Shown piece after piece: positions 16,091 through 24,384 of a stretch of DNA of 37,604 nt. A model generated the notes under the pieces. That model made no database searches. It was given only the letters and a program-made list of their open reading frames with translations, and had not been told where the DNA came from. Made by a program: the position numbers and the translations under genes. Position 1 is the first letter of the stretch. Each line of letters starts with the position of its first letter. Source of the DNA: Desulfatiglandales bacterium (lineage in GTDB: Bacteria; Desulfobacterota; DSM-4660; Desulfatiglandales; HGW-15); NCBI GenBank assembly GCA_030145585.1, contig JAQYVK010000302.1, forward strand, positions 1 through 37,604, in the 5' to 3' direction.

Positions 16091-17452
16091 ATGTCACTTT
16101 TAAAAAAAAAGGTCCTTGTCATCGGGTTAGGGAAATCCGGCCTTTCAGTCTCTCGCTGGTTGACCGGTGAAGGGGCGGAGGTGACGGTCAGTGAAATGAA
16201 AGAACAATCGGTGATAGATAACCATTTGGTCAATGAAATTTTGGAACTCGGTGTAAAGCTGGAGACAGGAGGCCATAAACAGGCGACCTTTTTGAACTCG
16301 GACATGATCGTCGTCAGTCCCGGAATTCCTCTGGATCTCGAACCTCTTGCAACCTCGAGAAGAAAAGGGATTCCGGTCTTGGGGGAGATGGAACTGGCGG
16401 GGAGACTCATAGATATCCCCCTTGTAGCCATTACGGGAACGAACGGTAAATCGACCACCACCTCCCTTCTGGGCGCTATGATCAAAAATGCGGGATTCAG
16501 GGTCTTTGTTGGGGGGAATATCGGTACCCCCCTCATGGATTATGTGACGGGGGAACAGAGTGCGGAATTTGCCGTAGTTGAGGTTAGCAGTTTTCAATTG
16601 GATACTATCGAAAAATTTTGTCCGACCGTTTCCTTATTATTGAATATTTCGCCAGACCATCTGGACAGATATCCAAATTACGAGGCCTACGTCCAATCCA
16701 AATTGAAGATATTTCAAAACCAAGGGCCCGGTCAATACGCTGTTCTAAATGATGAAGATGAGGTGTTGTCTCAGTTAGATCTCTCCAGGGGCATTTCCGT
16801 CTTGCGCTATGGAATGCGGAAAAAGAAAAATCGCCATGCCTTCATCGAAGGGAAGAAAATGATTGTATTTTTACCCGGAATGGAACAGCAGGAATTTGAT
16901 ATTGAACGATACCGGCTGCCTGGAAAACACAATCTGGAAAACCTCATGGCCGGTGTATTGGCAGGTCTGGTGTTAAAAATAGAGCCGACTATCATACAGA
17001 ATACCATAGAACATTTTACAAGTCTCTCTCATCGGCTTGAGCTTGTGCGTCGCATCAGCGGCGTTACGTTTTATAATGATTCCAAGGCGACAAATGTCAA
17101 TGCCGCATTGAGTTCAATCAACAGTTTTGACCGACCGGTCATTCTCATAGCGGGGGGACGTCACAAAGGAGGCGATTATTCGCCTCTGGCTGACGCAGCA
17201 CGAGACAGAGTAAGAAAAGCGGTATTGTTGGGTGAATCGAAAAATATTTTGGCGAAGGCTTTTGAAGGTCTTATTCCGTTCACCTTGGCTGGGAATATGA
17301 CGGATGCAGTCTCTCAGGCGTTTTCGTCAGCCGAGAAGAATGATGTCGTTTTGCTGGCGCCGGCATGTTCCAGTTTTGACATGTTTTCGGATTACGGGCA
17401 AAGGGGAACGGTCTTTAGAGAAGCGGTGGAAAGGCTCCGTGATGGCGGATAA
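16091..17452 (+). CDS. murD: UDP-MurNAc-L-alanine:D-glutamate ligase MurD
   Basis: MurD adds D-glutamate to UDP-MurNAc-L-Ala. Seen: the N-terminal nucleotide-binding fold VLVIGLGKSGLS, VVSPGIPLD, the ATP loop ITGTNGKSTTTSLLG (about residues 115-129), VEVSSFQLD, NISPDHLDRY and FYNDSKATN. The 453-residue length is normal. The ATG has AAAAGGAAA just upstream. The preceding 151-nt gap contains a small TCACC/GGTGA dyad (about 16013-16028) but no clear terminator, so read-through from mraY is likely. The 3' end overlaps ftsW by 11 nt. Confidence 0.96.
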   Translation: MSLLKKKVLVIGLGKSGLSVSRWLTGEGAEVTVSEMKEQSVIDNHLVNEILELGVKLETGGHKQATFLNSDMIVVSPGIPLDLEPLATSRRKGIPVLGEMELAGRLIDIPLVAITGTNGKSTTTSLLGAMIKNAGFRVFVGGNIGTPLMDYVTGEQSAEFAVVEVSSFQLDTIEKFCPTVSLLLNISPDHLDRYPNYEAYVQSKLKIFQNQGPGQYAVLNDEDEVLSQLDLSRGISVLRYGMRKKKNRHAFIEGKKMIVFLPGMEQQEFDIERYRLPGKHNLENLMAGVLAGLVLKIEPTIIQNTIEHFTSLSHRLELVRRISGVTFYNDSKATNVNAALSSINSFDRPVILIAGGRHKGGDYSPLADAARDRVRKAVLLGESKNILAKAFEGLIPFTLAGNMTDAVSQAFSSAEKNDVVLLAPACSSFDMFSDYGQRGTVFREAVERLRDGG

Positions 17453-18545
17453 AAAAGCTGTAAATCAAGGATATGACTATCTACTCCTTGTCCCATCTCT
17501 CCTCCTTTTAGGATTGGGGTTGGTGATCATCTACAGTGCCAGCTCCTCCCTTGCGGAATACAGGCTCGGGGACAGCTACTATTTTTTGAAAAAACAGGCG
17601 TTGTTTTGCCTTATTGGTCTCGGTTTGATGATACTCGCAAAAAATATCCCAACCAACCTTTACAAGAAGCTCGTCTATCCGGCGCTCTTTTTGAGTTTTG
17701 CTCTTTTGGCCCTCCTCTTTGTTCCCAGCCTGGGTGCCAAGGTGGGTGGATCCAGTCGATGGTTGCGTTTCGCAGGTCTCTCCTTTCAGCCTTCAGAACT
17801 GGCCAAACTGTCCCTGGCACTATATCTCGCCTACTCCATGGCAAAGCAAGGGCCCAACATGAGTCGTTTTTCCATTGGCTTTTTGCCCCATGTCCTGGTG
17901 GTGGGTGGATTTATGAGCTTGATTTTACTTCAACCCGATCTGGGGACTTCTGTCATTATAGGCTGTTGGGTCTTGATCCTTCTCTTCGTGGGCGGCGCCA
18001 AACTTTTTCAATTGTTTACAGCCGTGCTTCTGTTTATGCCGATCGTGTTGTGGCTTATCTCGCAAGCCGATTATCGAATGAAGAGGTGGTCGGCCTTCCT
18101 TAATCCCTGGGAAGACCCCGAGGGCCTTGGGTTCCAGATTATTCACTCATTCTTGGCCATAGGTTCGGGCGGGATTTTCGGGGTGGGACTCGGAAACAGT
18201 AAACAGAAACTCTTCTATCTCCCGGAACCCCATACGGATTTCATCTTTTCTGTAGTGGCCGAAGAACTTGGGTTGGTGGGATTGACGGTCATCGTTGTTC
18301 TTTTTGGAGTGTTGATCACAAGGGGGATCAAAATAGCACTCAATGCCAATGATCTTTATAGTTCCTATCTCGCCATGGGAATTAGTTGTTTCTTGGGATT
18401 GCAAGTTCTTATCAATATGGGTGTCGTCATGGGCCTGCTCCCCACTAAGGGCCTGACGCTTCCTTTAATCAGTTACGGGGGGTCATCGCTGGTCATCAGT
18501 CTCCTGAGTATTGGGATCCTTCTCAATATCTCGGCAAAAAGATAA
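17442..18545 (+). CDS. ftsW: Septal peptidoglycan glycosyltransferase FtsW
   Basis: FtsW polymerises lipid II at the division site together with FtsI. This SEDS-family protein has about ten membrane segments over 367 residues. Diagnostic segments are IIYSASSSLA in the first span, FQPSELAKL, LQPDLGTS, the loop with EDPEGLGFQI, and PTKGLTLPLISYGGSSL near the C-terminus. I chose ATG 17442 (MADKK), 11 nt inside murD, since sequence upstream in this frame is murD shadow; GTG at 17439 is an alternative. RodA has the same fold, but the position between murD and murG identifies FtsW. Confidence 0.95.
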   Translation: MADKKAVNQGYDYLLLVPSLLLLGLGLVIIYSASSSLAEYRLGDSYYFLKKQALFCLIGLGLMILAKNIPTNLYKKLVYPALFLSFALLALLFVPSLGAKVGGSSRWLRFAGLSFQPSELAKLSLALYLAYSMAKQGPNMSRFSIGFLPHVLVVGGFMSLILLQPDLGTSVIIGCWVLILLFVGGAKLFQLFTAVLLFMPIVLWLISQADYRMKRWSAFLNPWEDPEGLGFQIIHSFLAIGSGGIFGVGLGNSKQKLFYLPEPHTDFIFSVVAEELGLVGLTVIVVLFGVLITRGIKIALNANDLYSSYLAMGISCFLGLQVLINMGVVMGLLPTKGLTLPLISYGGSSLVISLLSIGILLNISAKR

Positions 18546-18594
18546 GGAGACATCAGGAAGAAAAATTGCAGGTCTGTCAACGAGGTCCAAGGAT

Positions 18595-19686
18595 GTGGAA
18601 CCGAAGGAAGTGAGGGGCATTATCGCCGGTGGAGGTACAGGAGGCCACCTCCACCCCGGATTGGCGATAGCAAGGGAAATTTGTAGGAGATCCGAAAATG
18701 CAGAACTACTTTTTGTAACGGGTCGAAGGAAAATGGAATTGGACATATTGAACCGTACAGGTTTTCTCCAAGCATCGATCGATGTGGAAGGGCTAAAAGG
18801 GCGGGGATGGTTTAAGGGCCTCAGGGCCCTTGTAAAATTACCCCTCAGTTTTTTTCAGTCCTTTTCAATCATCAGGGGCTTCTCTCCCAACATAGTCATT
18901 GGAGTTGGGGGGTATTCGGCAGGACCGGTCTGTGTGTTATCCAGGCTCATGGGGATCCCTTCTGCCATACACGAACAGAATTCCTATCCTGGTTTGACCA
19001 ACCGGATCTTGTGTCGGGTGGTGGATAGAGTGTTTATCTCTTTCGAGGAAAGTCGCGCCCATTTCCCCGGGGGGTCTCTCCTTTTAACTGGAAACCCGAT
19101 CCTTGAAGAATTTTTAGCTGGGAATACAAAGAGTGGGGAAAAAAATCAAATATTTACGATTTTGATCGTAGGAGGGAGTCAGGGGGCCCATGCCATCAAC
19201 CGGTCCATGGTGGAGACGCTCAAAATTCTAAAGGAGAGGGGAAAGGTGCCCGGTGTCATCCATCAGACAGGAGAAACCGATTACAAGGAGGTCGTGGAGG
19301 CATACAGGCGGGAGGGAGTGAAAGGTGAAGTCCTGCCTTTTATAGAGGATATGGGTCGGGCTTATAGTCAAGCCGATCTTGTCATCGGCAGAGCCGGGGC
19401 AGCGACAGTCTCCGAATTGGCAGCCCTGGGGAAACCCTCTATCCTGATCCCTTACCCCCATGCGGCCAACAGACATCAGGAGACAAATGCCCAGATGCTG
19501 GTCAGGGCGGGGGGGGCGGAGATGATGCTAGAGGAGACATTGAGCGGCCAAAGACTGGCAGAATCTTTGATGAGGTATATGAATGACCGGCCAGCACTGA
19601 CTGAAATGGGTCAAAGGGCTAAGAAGGTAGGAAGGGGTGATGCCGCCGGTATCATCGTGGATCAATTGATGGAAATGATTAAGTAA
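18595..19686 (+). CDS. murG: Lipid II synthase: UDP-GlcNAc transferase MurG
   Basis: MurG transfers GlcNAc to lipid I at the inner face of the membrane to make lipid II. Seen: the N-terminal IIAGGGTGGHLHPGLAIA (family: GGGTGGH loop), IGVGGYSAGP, HEQNSYPGLTNR, LIVGGSQGAHAIN and the C-terminal donor-site stretch GRAGAATVSELAALGKPSILIPYPHA. The start is uncertain. GTG 18595 has GAGG nine nt upstream and gives 363 residues; TTG 18511 inside ftsW and GTG 18610 are also in frame. It is followed by an 87-nt gap with a GC-rich hairpin before murC. Confidence 0.95.
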   Translation: MEPKEVRGIIAGGGTGGHLHPGLAIAREICRRSENAELLFVTGRRKMELDILNRTGFLQASIDVEGLKGRGWFKGLRALVKLPLSFFQSFSIIRGFSPNIVIGVGGYSAGPVCVLSRLMGIPSAIHEQNSYPGLTNRILCRVVDRVFISFEESRAHFPGGSLLLTGNPILEEFLAGNTKSGEKNQIFTILIVGGSQGAHAINRSMVETLKILKERGKVPGVIHQTGETDYKEVVEAYRREGVKGEVLPFIEDMGRAYSQADLVIGRAGAATVSELAALGKPSILIPYPHAANRHQETNAQMLVRAGGAEMMLEETLSGQRLAESLMRYMNDRPALTEMGQRAKKVGRGDAAGIIVDQLMEMIK

Positions 19687-19696
19687 CAAGAATGCA

Positions 19697-19728
19697 CCCG
19701 CCGGCGACGGCGGGCCAAGGAAGACAGA
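19697..19728 (-). repeat. GC-rich hairpin element in the murG-murC gap
   Basis: A perfect 7-bp stem, CCCGCCG (19697-19703) and CGGCGGG (19708-19714), with a GCGA loop is followed by CCAAGGAAGACA, the reverse complement of the 12-mer TGTCTTCCTTGG found next to the GC-rich hairpin in the iorA-iorB gap. It has no T-run, so it is not a typical terminator. It is likely a dispersed intergenic element that may stabilise or pause the dcw transcript. Confidence 0.5.
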
Positions 19729-19773
19729 ATAGAAGCGGGAAAAACCAGAAGGGACAACGAACAAATCACGGCT

Positions 19774-21204
19774 ATGACGACATTTGGCAAGGCAAAACAT
19801 GTTCACTTTGTAGGAATCGGAGGGATCGGCATGAGCGGCATCGCCGAGCTCCTGATTAACCTAGGATATGAAGTCAGTGGTTCCGATATAAAGAAGTCAC
19901 CCGTGATTCGGAGACTCTCCGAGCTAGGGGGGAAAATTTCCATCAATCATGGAAAGGAAAACATAAAAGGGGCCGATGTAGTGGTTTACTCCTCCGCGGT
20001 CTCAGATGATAATCCGGAGATTGTGGAGGCAAAAGAAAAATACATCCCCGTAATCCCAAGGGCCGAAATGCTCGCTGAGTTGATGAGACTCAAATATGGT
20101 GTGGCTGTAGCAGGCACTCACGGTAAAACCACGACCACCTCTATGATAGCTTCCATCTTAAGCTGCGGAAATCTTGATCCGACCGTCGTCATAGGGGGAA
20201 GGCTGGATATCTGGGGCGGTTCGAACGCAAAATTAGGCATGGGCGATATCCTGATTGCAGAGTCGGACGAGAGTGACGGTTCTTTCATGGTTCTATCTCC
20301 GACTATTTCGGTAGTCACCAATATCGACTACGAACATATCGAACATTATGGTGATATGGACACCCTTAGAAAAACTTTTATCAACTTCATCAACAAGATC
20401 CCTTTTTATGGCCTGGCCATACTCTGTCTGGATGACGAGGAGATTCAAGGGATCATCCCTCAGTTAAGAAAACGGTATCTCACATACGGCATGAATTCCC
20501 AGGCGGATCTGAGGGCCGTAGACATCGAGAGAAGACAATTGGAGGTTGGTTTTGATCTCATCTTTCGCAATGAATCTTTGGGACCTGTCGTCGTGGGCAT
20601 GCCGGGAGATCACAATGTCCTCAACGCGCTGGGAGCCATATCAGTCGGGCTCGAGTTGGATATCGACTTAGACCATATTAAAGAGGGTATCCGGAACTTA
20701 GGAGGCTTGGAAAGGCGCTTTCAGGTTAAAGGGGAACAGAACAACATCCTCGTTCTCGATGATTATGGGCATCATCCCACAGAGGTGATCGCTACGCTAC
20801 AGACGGCAAAGACGTGTTGGCCTGAAAAGCGCCTCATTGTTGTCTTTCAACCTCATAGATATAGTCGTACGGAGGCGCTGTTTGATCGATTTGTGCTCAG
20901 TTTCAATCAGGCAGACATCCTCATTGTGGCCCCGATATATTCGGCGGGAGAAGCGCCTATCGAAGGTGTAAATGCCGAGTGGCTCTATCAAGGAATAAAG
21001 GAACACGGGCACAAGGAAGTGATCTTGTGCACGAACAAGAGTGATATCCTGGAGGTCCTATTGGAATTAATCAGACCGGGAGATGCGGTAATGACCCTTG
21101 GGGCCGGGGATATCTTTAATGTAGGTGAGGCCCTCTTGAAAAGGCTTGGGCATGGATCAAAGGCAAAAAAAGGAACTGGTCGAAATTCTTCAGAAAGGTG
21201 TTGA
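19774..21204 (+). CDS. murC: UDP-MurNAc:L-alanine ligase MurC
   Basis: MurC adds the first amino acid, L-Ala, to UDP-MurNAc. Seen: VHFVGIGGIGMSGIAELL at the N-terminus, SDIKKSPVIRRL, VVYSSAVSDDNPE, the ATP loop GTHGKTTTTSM (about residues 114-124), ESDESDGSF, TNIDYEHIEHY, and DDYGHHPTEVIATL with FQPHRYSRT in the C-terminal domain. The 476-residue length is normal. The ribosome site is weak. The 3' end overlaps murB by 53 nt, an unusually long overlap for this cluster. Confidence 0.96.
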   Translation: MTTFGKAKHVHFVGIGGIGMSGIAELLINLGYEVSGSDIKKSPVIRRLSELGGKISINHGKENIKGADVVVYSSAVSDDNPEIVEAKEKYIPVIPRAEMLAELMRLKYGVAVAGTHGKTTTTSMIASILSCGNLDPTVVIGGRLDIWGGSNAKLGMGDILIAESDESDGSFMVLSPTISVVTNIDYEHIEHYGDMDTLRKTFINFINKIPFYGLAILCLDDEEIQGIIPQLRKRYLTYGMNSQADLRAVDIERRQLEVGFDLIFRNESLGPVVVGMPGDHNVLNALGAISVGLELDIDLDHIKEGIRNLGGLERRFQVKGEQNNILVLDDYGHHPTEVIATLQTAKTCWPEKRLIVVFQPHRYSRTEALFDRFVLSFNQADILIVAPIYSAGEAPIEGVNAEWLYQGIKEHGHKEVILCTNKSDILEVLLELIRPGDAVMTLGAGDIFNVGEALLKRLGHGSKAKKGTGRNSSERC

Positions 21205-22060
21205 GTTTGAATGTCCCATGAGCCGGTACACGACGTTTCGTGTTGGGGGGCCGGTGGAGGCGCTCTGTATTATCAGTGATTTAGAGGGCCTACAACGGAT
21301 GGTCCCATATCTTGGGCGGGAGAAGATCCCTTACTTGGTGGTTGGTCGTGGAAGTAACCTTTTGGTTAGAGACGACGGGTTTAGAGGCGTTGCCATCATC
21401 CTGCGGGAAAAGCTGGCCCATGTAGAACCGAACGGGAAAAGTAATCAAATCGTTCTGGCCGGTGGCGGGTTGGCCCTGTTTGAGCTTCTCGATTACTGCA
21501 AAGGGAAGGGCCTTGGGGGATTGGAGTTTTTAGCAGGTATCCCCGGAACGACGGGCGGGGCGGTGGCCATGAATGCGGGCGCTTGGGGGTGCGACGTGGG
21601 AAGTCGGGTTCAACAGATACAAATCGTCACTTCAAAAGGGGAATTAGAGACGTTGGAACAGTCCCGTCTGAAATTTAAATACAGGGCCCTGTCGATACCA
21701 AAAGGTTCGGTCATTACAAGCGTTAAATTTGAATTGAATCGAGAGAGCCCCGAGGCCGTTATCGGTAAGCTTTCAGAATATCTCAAGAAGCGGCATGAAA
21801 AGCAGCCTTCACAATACCCGAGTGGTGGATCGGTGTTTAAAAACCCCCCCCAGGATTATGCAGGAAGGCTTATTGAAAAGACGGGGCTAAAAGGAAAAAG
21901 GGTTGGAGGGGCGATGATTTCTCCAAAGCATGCAAATTTTATTGTAAACACCGGGGGAGCCAGGGCAGCAGATATCCTGGCCCTTATGGATCTGGCCCGA
22001 AAGAAGGTGAAGGAGCAGATGGGGGTCGAGCTGGAACCGGAGATAAGGGTGATAGGATGA
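21152..22060 (+). CDS. murB: UDP-N-acetylenolpyruvoylglucosamine reductase MurB
   Basis: MurB is the FAD enzyme that reduces enolpyruvyl-UDP-GlcNAc to UDP-MurNAc with NADPH. Seen: YTTFRVGGPVEAL, the FAD-binding VVGRGSNLLVRDDGF, LAGIPGTTGGAVAMNAGAWG, the YPSGGSVFKNP segment with the catalytic Ser, HANFIVN, and EPEIRVIG with the catalytic Glu at the end. It is a type II enzyme by its 302-residue length. ATG 21152 is chosen because AAAAGG lies about 8 nt upstream; TTG 21146 is in frame. It overlaps murC by 53 nt and ftsQ by 4 nt. Confidence 0.96.
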   Translation: MDQRQKKELVEILQKGVEFECPMSRYTTFRVGGPVEALCIISDLEGLQRMVPYLGREKIPYLVVGRGSNLLVRDDGFRGVAIILREKLAHVEPNGKSNQIVLAGGGLALFELLDYCKGKGLGGLEFLAGIPGTTGGAVAMNAGAWGCDVGSRVQQIQIVTSKGELETLEQSRLKFKYRALSIPKGSVITSVKFELNRESPEAVIGKLSEYLKKRHEKQPSQYPSGGSVFKNPPQDYAGRLIEKTGLKGKRVGGAMISPKHANFIVNTGGARAADILALMDLARKKVKEQMGVELEPEIRVIG

Positions 22061-22878
22061 AAAGGAGATCTGTTCTCAAACGCCAGACTGTTCGAAAGAA
22101 AAGACGGAGTAGACTCACGCCGATTTGGAAGACGATATCCTTGATCGGAGTTTATTTCATTAAATTTTCATGCGTGGTGATTGTTCTGGTTATGATCAGT
22201 TTGGTTTTCGTATCACTATATGAATATTTGATCCAATCCCCATACGTAAGATTGGAGCGTGTTGTTTTTTCCGGGGTCGACGAAGACATGAGAAGTGAAC
22301 TTATTGAGTTAGCAGGGTTGAATCCCGATTTGAGCCTATTAGAAATTGACCTAAAGGAAATAAAGGAAAGCATGGAGAAGCATCTCTGGATTAGATCTGT
22401 GAAACCGGAAAAACGCTTTCCTCATACATTGGCAATCAGGGCGGAAAAAGAAGAATCCCGGGCTGTAGTGGTTATGGATAAATTGTATTTAATGAATCGT
22501 TGGGGGGAAATGTTCAAAGAGGTCGATCCGATGGGGGAGTTAGACTTCCCTATTATTACCGGTGTTTCTAAAGATAGAGCGAACAAAAGGACGCACCTGT
22601 TGCGTGCTGCACATGTGTTGAACATTCTAAGTTCTGAAAAGAGTCCCTGGTCCCTTAAGGATCTTTCCGAGGTCCACGTCAAAAGAGATGGAAATATTTC
22701 GCTCTATTTTACATCCTTTCCGGGGGTGATTCAGGCAAGGGGAAGGGATTTTGGATTCAAAATAGATGACTTGAAAAAGGTGGTCGAACATCTGGAACGT
22801 ACCGGACGTACTCAAATGGTCCGAGGCATTAATTTGGACTATCATGATGGAGCCGTCGTTTCATTTAAAAATAGTTGA
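22057..22878 (+). CDS. ftsQ: Cell division protein FtsQ
   Basis: FtsQ is the bitopic divisome scaffold that binds FtsL-FtsB. This 273-residue protein has a very basic cytoplasmic tail (about 1-28, many Lys/Arg), one membrane span (about 30-55), a POTRA domain beginning near residue 62 (VRLERVVFSGVDEDM), and the FtsQ beta domain (about 135-265) including LYLMNRWGEMFKEV. The order murB-ftsQ without ddl in between is seen. The start overlaps the murB stop (ATGA). It is followed by an unusual 198-nt gap containing the heptamer array. Confidence 0.9.
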   Translation: MKRRSVLKRQTVRKKRRSRLTPIWKTISLIGVYFIKFSCVVIVLVMISLVFVSLYEYLIQSPYVRLERVVFSGVDEDMRSELIELAGLNPDLSLLEIDLKEIKESMEKHLWIRSVKPEKRFPHTLAIRAEKEESRAVVVMDKLYLMNRWGEMFKEVDPMGELDFPIITGVSKDRANKRTHLLRAAHVLNILSSEKSPWSLKDLSEVHVKRDGNISLYFTSFPGVIQARGRDFGFKIDDLKKVVEHLERTGRTQMVRGINLDYHDGAVVSFKNS

Positions 22879-22919
22879 TGTCCTTTTCGAATTTTCGCCA
22901 CGCGATACGAGAGAATAAG

Positions 22920-23054
22920 AAAAGGTCCAAGGTATTAAGTAAAAGGTGTGAGGTTTACGGTTTAAGGCATACGGGTCGCGTAGTTTAGGTTTGTTGTTTG
23001 GGACCTTACACCATACACCTTATACCGTTCACCGTATGATACCACACACCGTTG
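22920..23054 (+). repeat. Inverted heptamer repeat array between ftsQ and ftsA
   Basis: Two blocks of imperfect 7-bp units face each other. Block 1 (22920-22975) has eight units in exact phase, mostly NNNAGGT (AAAAGGT, CCAAGGT, ATTAAGT, AAAAGGT, GTGAGGT, TTACGGT, TTAAGGC, ATACGGG). Block 2 (23003-23054) has seven units on the other strand (plus-strand ACCTTAC, ACCATAC, ACCTTAT, ACCGTTC, ACCGTAT, a 3-nt slip, ACCACAC, ACCGTTG). The centre is 22976-23002. The blocks can pair imperfectly into a long hairpin in the ftsQ-ftsA transcript. Similar heptamer repeats occur in several unrelated bacterial groups. Its function is unknown. Confidence 0.75.
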
Positions 23055-23076
23055 TTTTATCATGAGAGGATAGGCC

Positions 23077-24300
23077 ATGGGTGGAGATATTATTGTGGGT
23101 TTGGATATTGGCACGACAAAGATCTGTGCGGTTGTGGGTGAACTGCGACCCGATGCCATAGAAATCATCGGGATTGGAAGCCATCCTTCCGAAGGTCTTA
23201 GAAAAGGTGTCGTGATTAACATCGAAAAGACGGTAAATTCCATTAAGGAAACCATTGAAGAAGCAGAAACCATGGCAGGCTGTGAAATCAGTTCCGTATA
23301 CGCGGGTATCGCGGGTGGCCATATCAAGGGTTTTAACAGCCATGGGGTTATTGCCCTCAAAGAGAGGGAAGTTACGAAGAAAGATGTTGACAGGGCGATT
23401 GAGGCGGCCAGTGCAGTAGCCATTCCAATGGATCGTGAGGTTATTCATATCCTCACCCAGGAGTTCATAGTGGATGAGCAGGACGGTATCATTGACCCCC
23501 TCGGCATGGCGGGTGTTCGATTGGAGACGAAGATCCACATTGTCACGGGAGCCGTCACTTCCGCACAGAATATTATCAAATGCGCCAACAGAGCGGGACT
23601 GGATGTCTGTGATATCGTGCTTGAGTCCTTGGCATCCAGCGAAGCGGTGCTTTCCGATGAAGAGCGCAACCTTGGGGTTGCTCTCATCGACTTCGGGGGG
23701 GGGACAACGGATATGGCGGTCTTCTCGCGAGGGACCATTAAACATACGTCGGTTTTGGCCTTGGGCGGAGATAATCTCACATACGATATTTCCATAGGCC
23801 TGAGGACTCCGGGAAAGGAGGCGGAAAAAATAAAAATTAAATATGGATGTGGACTCACTTCCATGATCGAAAGGGATGAGACCATTGAAGTGCCGGGTGT
23901 AGGCGGCAGGAAGCCAAGGGTTTTATCCAGACAGATTTTGGGTGAAATCCTGGAGCCAAGGGTTGAGGAGATATTTACCCTCATACACAACGAACTGGTG
24001 CGGTCAGGTTATGAGGACTTGGTCAATTCAGGTGTGGTCGTCACCGGTGGTTCGGCGGAACTTGCAGGGATTCCGGAGATGGCGGACCAGATATTTAATG
24101 CGCCGTCGAGGAGGGGTTATCCCAGGGGGATTAGTGGCTTGGTGGAAGTGGTCAACAAGCCGATGTATGCGACAGCGGTTGGGCTTGTCCTCTACGGGGC
24201 AAAAAGGAGCAAGGAGGGTAAAAAATTTAGGATAAGAGATACCAATATTTTTGGGCGTGTCATGGAGAGAATGAAGAAATGGTTTAAAGATGTAATTTAA
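23077..24300 (+). CDS. ftsA: Cell division protein FtsA
   Basis: FtsA is the actin-like ATPase that tethers FtsZ to the membrane. Seen: the phosphate-1 loop VGLDIGTTKICAVVGE (residues about 8-23), the 1C subdomain following near residue 85, the phosphate-2 loop LIDFGGGTTDMAVF, and VVTGGSAELAG in the adenosine motif. The last residues, MERMKKWFKDVI, form the expected amphipathic membrane-targeting helix. The 407-residue length is normal. The ATG is preceded by AGAGGATAGG. The gene is 84 nt before ftsZ. The array upstream may separate its expression from that of ftsQ. Confidence 0.96.
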   Translation: MGGDIIVGLDIGTTKICAVVGELRPDAIEIIGIGSHPSEGLRKGVVINIEKTVNSIKETIEEAETMAGCEISSVYAGIAGGHIKGFNSHGVIALKEREVTKKDVDRAIEAASAVAIPMDREVIHILTQEFIVDEQDGIIDPLGMAGVRLETKIHIVTGAVTSAQNIIKCANRAGLDVCDIVLESLASSEAVLSDEERNLGVALIDFGGGTTDMAVFSRGTIKHTSVLALGGDNLTYDISIGLRTPGKEAEKIKIKYGCGLTSMIERDETIEVPGVGGRKPRVLSRQILGEILEPRVEEIFTLIHNELVRSGYEDLVNSGVVVTGGSAELAGIPEMADQIFNAPSRRGYPRGISGLVEVVNKPMYATAVGLVLYGAKRSKEGKKFRIRDTNIFGRVMERMKKWFKDVI

Positions 24301-24384
24301 CCATCCGGTAGACCTCTCGGCCCCGTGGGTTTTCTAAGTTGTCGAGTGTATTAACCGGGAAACCAAATAAAAGGAGGGACATTT

